Part shown: piece after piece, positions 59,413-64,000 of the stretch
Layout of the letters: every line of letters begins with the position of its first letter
How positions within the stretch are numbered: the stretch's first letter is position 1
Source of the DNA: Chryseobacterium limigenitum
GTDB lineage: Bacteria; Bacteroidota; Bacteroidia; Flavobacteriales; Weeksellaceae
Direction of reading: 5' to 3'
DNA length: 64,000 nt
NCBI RefSeq assembly: GCF_900114875.1
Contig: NZ_FPKW01000007.1
Location: 62,001 to 126,000, forward strand
Notes under the pieces: model-generated
What the model saw: only the letters and a program-made list of their open reading frames with translations
What the model was told of the DNA's origin: nothing
The model's database searches: none
Translations under genes and position numbers: made by a program

Positions 59413-59520
59413 TATCTTTGTATCAACAAAAAAAGACATCATTTTCATATCTTCATATATACTTAGTAAATTCAAAAGCGGTAATCACTTCAGTTCATGA
59501 AGTGATTTTTGTTTTTTTTT
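59413..59520 (+). ncRNA. Candidate small RNA with own promoter and terminator
   Basis: After the aminopeptidase terminator, TATCTTTG (59413-59420) is an exact TAnnTTTG box. About 60 bases later a 10-bp perfect stem, AATCACTTCA/TGAAGTGATT with loop GTTCA (59483-59507), is followed by TTTGTTTTTTTTT. No convincing reading frame lies between; a 20-codon frame is present but is not gene-like. The predicted transcript is about 59425-59517. A short CCGTATTTTCACGG palindrome lies 47 bases upstream of the box. Confidence 0.5.
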
Positions 59521-59546
59521 TAGTGGATAAACCTGTGGGTTTTGCT

Positions 59547-59554
59547 TATTTTTG
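59547..59554 (+). promoter_or_regulatory. -7 box of the Crp/Fnr-type gene
   Basis: TATTTTTG matches TAnnTTTG, 24 bases before the ATG at 59579. Confidence 0.55.
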
Positions 59555-59578
59555 ATGAAAAATTACATATAGTCTAAA

Positions 59579-60145
59579 ATGATACAGGATTTTTTTCACA
59601 GTTTTAATATATTTTCAGAGCAGGAAATTGAAGATTTCGCCCAACTTTTTGAAGTCAGAAAAGTGTATAAAAACGAAATTTTTATACAGGAAGGTGAAAA
59701 ATGTAAAGAAATCGCACTAATCAGATCTGGTATTTTCCGTTCTTATTATATTTCTGAGGAAGGAAAGGATAGCACGTATTGTTTCAGATTTCCTAACGAT
59801 TTGTTGGCTTCCTATTCATCATTTATTTCCGGTGCTCCAAGTGTGGAAACGATGCAGGCCATTTCTGATGCAGATCTGTTGATTTTAAGGAAAGATAAAA
59901 TTGATGAATTGGTTCAAAATCATCCGAATTGGATGAAGTTTTTAAAAATAATTGCCGAACAGGAATATCTTGAATTGGAAAAACGTTTTTTTCAGTTGCA
60001 AAGAGATAATGCGAAACAGCGATATGTTACTTTGCTGGAGAATCAACCTAATTATATTCAGGAAATTCCGTTGCAATATCTGGCTTCTTATTTGGGAATT
60101 ACGCAGCGTCATTTAAGCCGAATCCGAAAGGAGATTTCTTTTTAG
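59579..60145 (+). CDS. Crp/Fnr-family transcriptional regulator
   Basis: A 188-residue regulator with an N-terminal cyclic-nucleotide-binding-like barrel (about 20-120; VYKNEIFIQEGEKCKEIALI, LLASYSSFISGAPS) and a C-terminal winged helix (LQYLASYLGITQRHLSRIRKE, quoted in part, LGITQRHLSRIRKE). The barrel lacks the full RS phosphate cassette of cAMP binders, so the ligand is unknown. It precedes an oxidoreductase pair by 53 bases and is probably their regulator. Confidence 0.88.
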   Translation: MIQDFFHSFNIFSEQEIEDFAQLFEVRKVYKNEIFIQEGEKCKEIALIRSGIFRSYYISEEGKDSTYCFRFPNDLLASYSSFISGAPSVETMQAISDADLLILRKDKIDELVQNHPNWMKFLKIIAEQEYLELEKRFFQLQRDNAKQRYVTLLENQPNYIQEIPLQYLASYLGITQRHLSRIRKEISF

Positions 60146-60178
60146 ACATTTGTCCTATACATTGAAGTGCCGGCTTTA

Positions 60179-60186
60179 TAGTTTTG
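60179..60186 (+). promoter_or_regulatory. -7 box of the saccharopine-dehydrogenase-like gene
   Basis: TAGTTTTG matches TAnnTTTG, 12 bases before the ATG at 60199. A Crp-type operator was looked for around it, but no clear palindrome was seen. Confidence 0.5.
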
Positions 60187-60198
60187 TGAAAAAAATAT

Positions 60199-61224
60199 AT
60201 GAAGTCAAACATTTTAATTATCGGTGGAAATGGAATGGTAGGTAAAACCATTGCCCGAATTTTTTCATCCAGAAATCCAAACAGCAATATTTTTATCGGA
60301 GGTAGAAAGCAAGGAAAAACGGAAAATGATTTAATAATTGACGTTACAAAACCTCAAACATTTCAAATAATTCTAGATAAAAAAATCGATGTTATTGTTC
60401 TTTCAGTCAATGATAAAGACGATCATGTTCTTCGTTTTGCGATTGAAAATAAAATAGATTATCTGGATATTACCAAACCAACTCCGGCTCTTACCAAAGC
60501 TTATGATTTTGCTAAAAAGCAGTCGATTAATAGCAGAATCGTTTTCAGTTCAGGCTGGATGGGCGGAATTGTAAGCGGATTGATCAATTCATTTTCTACA
60601 GAAATGAAAGATATTCAAAGCGTTGAACTTTTCGTTTATTATTCTGTGAAAGATCTGGCTGGAGAAAGTTCTGCACATTTTATGGCGGAAAATGTAGCTA
60701 AACCTTTTGTTAATTATCAAAATAATAAACCTGTTTCTATCAAGCACTTTCTGAATTCCGAACCGTTTGAATTTTCTTTTGGAATTGGTAAAAGACAGGC
60801 GTATAATTTTGATGTTCCTGATCTGTATATTTTAAATCAAATTGAAAAAATTCCGAACGCAAGTGTAAAAATGACGTATAATTCAAAATTTATTACTTGG
60901 TTATTGGGTGCATTTCAGAAAATTAAGCTGTTTAATATTTTATCTTTAAAGGAAAGAAAAATGATTTTCGGGTCAAGTGGAAATGGAGATCAGTCAGTTT
61001 TTGAAATTGTAGTAAAAACTAAAAATGGAAATAAAAAAATAAGTCTGCAAAGTATGAAAGGGCAGGCTGAATTAACCGCATTATCCGCTGTTTTGCATAC
61101 AGAAGAATTGTTGAAGAATAATCATGAGAATAAAATTTATTTCAGTCATCAGCTATATCAGGGTTCATTGTTGTTTGACTCACTGAATGCTTATAAAACA
61201 ATCAATATACAAGTAACGGAATGA
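60199..61224 (+). CDS. Saccharopine dehydrogenase-like NAD(P)-binding protein
   Basis: A 341-residue protein with an N-terminal Rossmann motif (ILIIGGNGMVGKTIARIF) and the LDITKPTPALTKAYDFAKKQ and FSSGWMGGIVSGLINSF segments of the saccharopine dehydrogenase-like family, which also contains trans-acting enoyl reductases. The substrate is unknown. Its end overlaps the next gene by 4 bases, so the pair is coupled, and both stand behind the Crp/Fnr-type regulator. Confidence 0.78.
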   Translation: MKSNILIIGGNGMVGKTIARIFSSRNPNSNIFIGGRKQGKTENDLIIDVTKPQTFQIILDKKIDVIVLSVNDKDDHVLRFAIENKIDYLDITKPTPALTKAYDFAKKQSINSRIVFSSGWMGGIVSGLINSFSTEMKDIQSVELFVYYSVKDLAGESSAHFMAENVAKPFVNYQNNKPVSIKHFLNSEPFEFSFGIGKRQAYNFDVPDLYILNQIEKIPNASVKMTYNSKFITWLLGAFQKIKLFNILSLKERKMIFGSSGNGDQSVFEIVVKTKNGNKKISLQSMKGQAELTALSAVLHTEELLKNNHENKIYFSHQLYQGSLLFDSLNAYKTINIQVTE

Positions 61225-61799
61225 AAAAAATACTAATCATTAACGGTCATCCCAACAAAGATTCCTTCAACTTTGGAATTGCAAAAGCCTATAAAGACGG
61301 AGCGTTGCAATCAGGAGCTGATGTTCAGGAAATTGTAATTGCAGATTTAGACTTTAATCCGAATCTGCAATTCGGGTATCAGAAAAGAACGGAACTGGAA
61401 CCTGATTTGATTAACGCTTGGGAAAAGATTCAATGGGCTGAGCATTTGGTTTGGATTCATCCTGTTTGGTGGGGAGGTTTACCTGCAATCACAAAAGGTT
61501 TTATTGACCGACTTTTTCTTCCGGGATTTGCTTTTAAATACCGGGAAAATTCTGTTTGGTGGGATAAACTACTGAAAGGAAAAACGGCTCATATTATCAC
61601 AACATTGGATCAGCCGGGCTGGTATTATCGGCTCTCTTTCGGAAGACCAAGTGTCAATCAGCTTAAAAAATCTACATTGGAATTTTGCGGAATACAACCT
61701 GTAAAAGTTACTTATGTAGGAGTTATAAAAACCTCCGATGAAAAACAGCGAGAAAAATGGCTCGAAAAAATTAAATTGTTGGGATTAAAACGGAAATGA
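61221..61799 (+). CDS. NAD(P)H-dependent oxidoreductase, flavodoxin fold (MdaB/KefF type)
   Basis: A 192-residue flavoprotein. ILIINGHPNKDSFNFGIAKA is the N-terminal FMN/FAD phosphate-binding loop. HLVWIHPVWWGGLPAITKGF and DRLFLPGFAFKYRE are the core motifs of NQO/MdaB-type quinone reductases, and FCGIQPVKVTYVGVI ends the fold. It would reduce quinones with NAD(P)H. It starts inside the last 4 bases of the upstream gene; the family C element begins right behind its stop and may double as a terminator. Confidence 0.88.
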   Translation: MKKILIINGHPNKDSFNFGIAKAYKDGALQSGADVQEIVIADLDFNPNLQFGYQKRTELEPDLINAWEKIQWAEHLVWIHPVWWGGLPAITKGFIDRLFLPGFAFKYRENSVWWDKLLKGKTAHIITTLDQPGWYYRLSFGRPSVNQLKKSTLEFCGIQPVKVTYVGVIKTSDEKQREKWLEKIKLLGLKRK

Positions 61800-61804
61800 T
61801 TTTT

Positions 61805-61955
61805 GTCATTGCGAGGAGCGAAGCGACGAAGCAATCTCTTTGATTAATTAATTATTTAATGGAAAGCTTAGATTCTTCCAGCATGACAAATTATATGTAC
61901 TAAAGTCATCTGTTACTTTTTGAGATTGCTTCGTCGCTTCGCTCCTCGCAATGAC
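61805..61955. repeat. Palindromic dispersed element, family C (perfect copy)
   Basis: Two 34-base arms at 61805-61838 and 61922-61955 are exact reverse complements (outer words GTCATTGCGAGGAGCGAAGC and GCTTCGCTCCTCGCAATGAC). The 83-base centre contains another repeat-like GCATGACA word. Because the arms are unchanged, this copy looks recent or selected. Confidence 0.88.
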
Positions 61956-61978
61956 TGAAATTATTACAACGACTGCAA

Positions 61979-62058
61979 CCCTAGCCCCGATTGTAACGAC
62001 ATCCTTTTTTGCAATGGCAAAGGAATTGGCAAAAAAGATATAGTGGAAAGCGGGAAAT
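61979..62058 (+). ncRNA. Candidate structured RNA, Flavo-1-like, copy 2
   Basis: CCCTAGCCCCGATTG opens and GTGGAAAGCGGGA closes the block. In the middle ATCCTTTTTTGCAAT pairs with ATTGGCAAAAAAGAT as a long hairpin interrupted only by two bulges. The ends match 6409-6520 in degenerate form. It lies 110 bases upstream of mnmE, before the mnmE promoter. RNA nature is inferred from the pairing and from recall of a similar flavobacterial motif. Confidence 0.45.
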
Positions 62059-62155
62059 TGCTTCAAAAAAATAAAACTGTAATTCGACATAGTCAAATTG
62101 CTCCTAAAAATAAGTACAATAGAAAAACCATATAGTTCTGTGCCATTAAAAATCG

Positions 62156-62163
62156 TAAATTTG
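62156..62163 (+). promoter_or_regulatory. -7 box of mnmE
   Basis: TAAATTTG matches TAnnTTTG and is separated from the ATG at 62168 by CACT, predicting a leaderless transcript. Confidence 0.65.
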
Positions 62164-62167
62164 CACT

Positions 62168-63553
62168 ATGAATAACGATACCATTTGCGCACTGGCTACG
62201 GCCAATGGAGTAGGAGCTTTAGGCATTATCAGAGTTTCGGGGAACGATGCTTTATCTGTCGTTCAGAAGTCTTTTCCTAAGAAAAATCTGGCGAGACAAA
62301 ATTCTCATACAATTCATTACGGCTATTTTATGGATGGCGATGAGGCGATTGATGAAGTGATGTTGTCTATTTTCCTGGCGCCTAAAAGTTTCACGACTGA
62401 AAACTCTGTGGAAATTGCTTTTCACGGCTCTCCGCACATTGGAAAACGTATTCTTGAAACCTTGACCAAAAATGGAGCAAGAATGGCGAAAGCAGGAGAA
62501 TTTACACTTCGTGCTTTCATTAATGGCAGAATAGATCTTTCTCAGGCTGAAGCGATTGCAGATGTGATTGCTTCTGAAAATGAGGCTTCCAGAAAAGTAG
62601 CAATCAATCAGTTGAAAGGTGGAATTACGAATGAAATATCGTTTTTAAGAACCGACTTATTAAATTTTGTTTCTTTAATTGAATTGGAGCTTGATTTCGC
62701 AGAAGAAGATGTAGAATTTGCCGACAGATCTGCTTTGAATCAGTTGCTTGATAAGATTGAATTAAAACTTAATTCTCTGATCGACAGTTTCCAATATGGA
62801 AATGCCATTAAAAACGGAACCGCCGTTGCCATTATCGGAAAGCCCAATGCTGGAAAATCGACTTTACTGAATGCTTTACTGAAAGAAGAAAGAGCAATCG
62901 TTAGCAGCATTGCCGGAACTACGAGAGATACGATTGAAGAAATTTTGCATATTAAAGGTCATGCTTTCCGCTTAATAGATACGGCCGGATTGCGTGATAC
63001 GGAAGACGAAATTGAAGCAATCGGAGTTAAAAAAGCTAAAGAAAAAGTTGAAAATGCTAATATTTTGGTCTACTTAGCCGATGCTGCAACAGAAGATTTT
63101 TCTGATGATATTGAAATGATCAAATCGTTGCAACGCGATGATTTAAAACTGATTATCTGTGCTACAAAAATTGATGAAGTTTCTCCGACAACTTATGAAA
63201 AAGTAGAAACTATTTTCCGAAATGAAATTCCTCAGGAATTTGATTTCATCAAAATTTCTGCCGTTGAAAATCAAAATATTCAAGACCTTAAAAATGAATT
63301 GTCTTCTTATGTTGAACAGTTAAAATCTGCAGAAAACAATGTCGTGATTACCAATCAGCGTCATTTTGAAGCTTTAGGAAAGTCTTTGGATGCTGTGAAT
63401 AAAGTGAAGGAAGCTATTACTTTTCAGATTTCTACGGAGTTATTGGCTTACGAGCTAAGAAATGCTTTGGAACATCTTGGCGAGATTTCCGGTGAAGTGA
63501 CGAATGATGAGGTGTTGGGGAATATTTTTTCTAAGTTCTGTATCGGTAAGTAA
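62168..63553 (+). CDS. mnmE: tRNA uridine-5-carboxymethylaminomethyl synthesis GTPase MnmE
   Basis: A 461-residue GTPase that, with MnmG, modifies U34 of tRNAs. The N-terminal TrmE domain (NDTICALATANGVGALGIIR, GEFTLRAFINGRIDLSQAEA) is followed by a G domain at about 215-375 with the P-loop IIGKPNAGKSTLLNAL, DTAGLRDTEDE and ATKID. The C-terminus is the conserved LGNIFSKFCIGK, whose Cys takes part in the reaction. It has its own leaderless-type promoter. Confidence 0.98.
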   Translation: MNNDTICALATANGVGALGIIRVSGNDALSVVQKSFPKKNLARQNSHTIHYGYFMDGDEAIDEVMLSIFLAPKSFTTENSVEIAFHGSPHIGKRILETLTKNGARMAKAGEFTLRAFINGRIDLSQAEAIADVIASENEASRKVAINQLKGGITNEISFLRTDLLNFVSLIELELDFAEEDVEFADRSALNQLLDKIELKLNSLIDSFQYGNAIKNGTAVAIIGKPNAGKSTLLNALLKEERAIVSSIAGTTRDTIEEILHIKGHAFRLIDTAGLRDTEDEIEAIGVKKAKEKVENANILVYLADAATEDFSDDIEMIKSLQRDDLKLIICATKIDEVSPTTYEKVETIFRNEIPQEFDFIKISAVENQNIQDLKNELSSYVEQLKSAENNVVITNQRHFEALGKSLDAVNKVKEAITFQISTELLAYELRNALEHLGEISGEVTNDEVLGNIFSKFCIGK

Positions 63554-63577
63554 ATTCATAAATTCCAAAATAATTAT

Positions 63578-64000
63578 CTAACAAATTAGAAGTAACCGAT
63601 ATTGGCCATCGTTTTCAATAGGAGCTCTATGAACGCAGGGTAAAACTTTCTGGTCAGGATTATCTACGGCTAATTTCCACAGATGACCCAACCCCAGATT
63701 TACTGCCTGAGCATTGAGTTTGGGTTGATAATGCAGATCAAAATAATATTCTTTTAAAAAGGACTCGAATTCGGCTTCTGGACCATCATGTAATTCTTTA
63801 AGTTTTTCCCGGATTTCTGGGATCAGAATTTTTTGTTCAACTTGATTATTGGGAAGAATATCACTTGCAGTACCATGATAGGTACATAAAAAAGTATCTG
63901 TTCCAATAGGGGAACGATCAACGTGGTAAGAATAAACATCTGTTGAAATGAAATCAAACTCTTCATCTCTGTCATAATTCTTAAGTAAATTAAGTGAGGG
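63578..64000 (-). CDS. DUF1826-like protein, C-terminal part
   Basis: An open minus-strand frame of 140 residues runs off the right edge; only its C-terminal half is here, and it ends with TAG at 63578. The visible part (DVYSYHVDRSPIGTDTFLCT, then YHGTASDILPNN, and near the end VLPCVHRAPIENDGQYRLLL) resembles DUF1826 proteins, which have a YHVD...TYxG core and a VHRSP...RLLL end. Function unknown. It converges on mnmE with a 24-base gap. Confidence 0.6.
   Translation of the reverse strand, partial: PSLNLLKNYDRDEEFDFISTDVYSYHVDRSPIGTDTFLCTYHGTASDILPNNQVEQKILIPEIREKLKELHDGPEAEFESFLKEYYFDLHYQPKLNAQAVNLGLGHLWKLAVDNPDQKVLPCVHRAPIENDGQYRLLLIC

Noticed and set aside
59404..59466. A 20-codon frame through the candidate small RNA
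   Set aside because: It begins before the predicted RNA start, overlaps the -7 box and has no ribosome site or gene-like composition.
1..64000. tRNA, rRNA, transposase or integrase genes
   Set aside because: I looked for cloverleaf-like blocks with a TTCGA/TTCAA arm and for DDE or tyrosine recombinase motifs and found none that hold up; a covariance-model scan would be decisive for tRNAs.

Overview
The window looks like a chromosomal segment of a flavobacterium of the Chryseobacterium/Weeksellaceae type. Four things point there. The DNA is AT-rich. It carries type IX secretion genes and a gliding-type gene in the order porV-porU-gldJ. Upstream of many genes there is a Bacteroidetes -7 box (TAnnTTTG). 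Lipoproteins with short lipoboxes and secreted proteins ending their signal in NAQ/SAQ/FAQ are frequent. No rRNA, tRNA, CRISPR array, integrase or transposase gene was seen.

Layout. 1-8 kb: end of an NTF2-like gene, a glyoxalase-fold gene, a DUF1634/TauE pair, purK and purE separated by two minus-strand genes, a YiaA-type membrane protein and ahcY. 8-11 kb: a phosphopantetheinyl transferase overlapping tail-to-tail with a FUSC-type membrane protein. 11-24 kb: a large secreted adhesin-like protein with a gliding-motility C-terminal domain, porV, porU, then divergent gldJ followed by murF. 24-30 kb: Nudix, SRPBCC-like protein, anmK, lptC, an outer membrane barrel and holB. 30-35 kb: a TetR-controlled tripartite efflux system (tolC, emrA, emrB types) whose last gene is displaced by a 484-base insert. 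35-45 kb: a DoxD-DoxA fusion, small exported proteins, SDR, AraC regulator, MazG-like protein, tag, then a minus-strand run of unknown genes behind a patatin-like phospholipase. 45-53 kb: CorA, FabH, two secreted proteins sharing a GINTA N-terminus (one with a phage tail-collar fold signature), a thioredoxin, a membrane-anchored TPR-AraC regulator and two tiny lipoproteins. 53-64 kb: pruA, topoisomerase IB, a 55-residue lipoprotein, DUF6526, an M24 aminopeptidase, a Crp/Fnr-led redox cluster, mnmE and the end of a DUF1826-like gene.

How the genes work together. PorU and PorV belong to the attachment complex that cleaves and anchors type IX cargo. GldJ is a lipoprotein needed by the same machine in gliding relatives. 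The 1386-residue neighbour has a C-terminus that makes it probable cargo. The TetR regulator has a clear palindrome over its own -33 box, so the efflux operon is probably autoregulated.

The gene content is mostly familiar. The less expected signals lie between genes. Four genes have the -7 box exactly four bases before the ATG, which predicts leaderless mRNAs. There is a candidate small RNA at about 59425-59517, several families of palindromic dispersed repeats (one inserted into another), and two elements resembling a conserved flavobacterial structured RNA. I found no convincing new multi-gene defence or biosynthetic system. The nearest candidates are the patatin-led cluster of unknowns (40.4-44.6 kb) and the TPR-AraC/tail-collar pair (49.5-52.3 kb).
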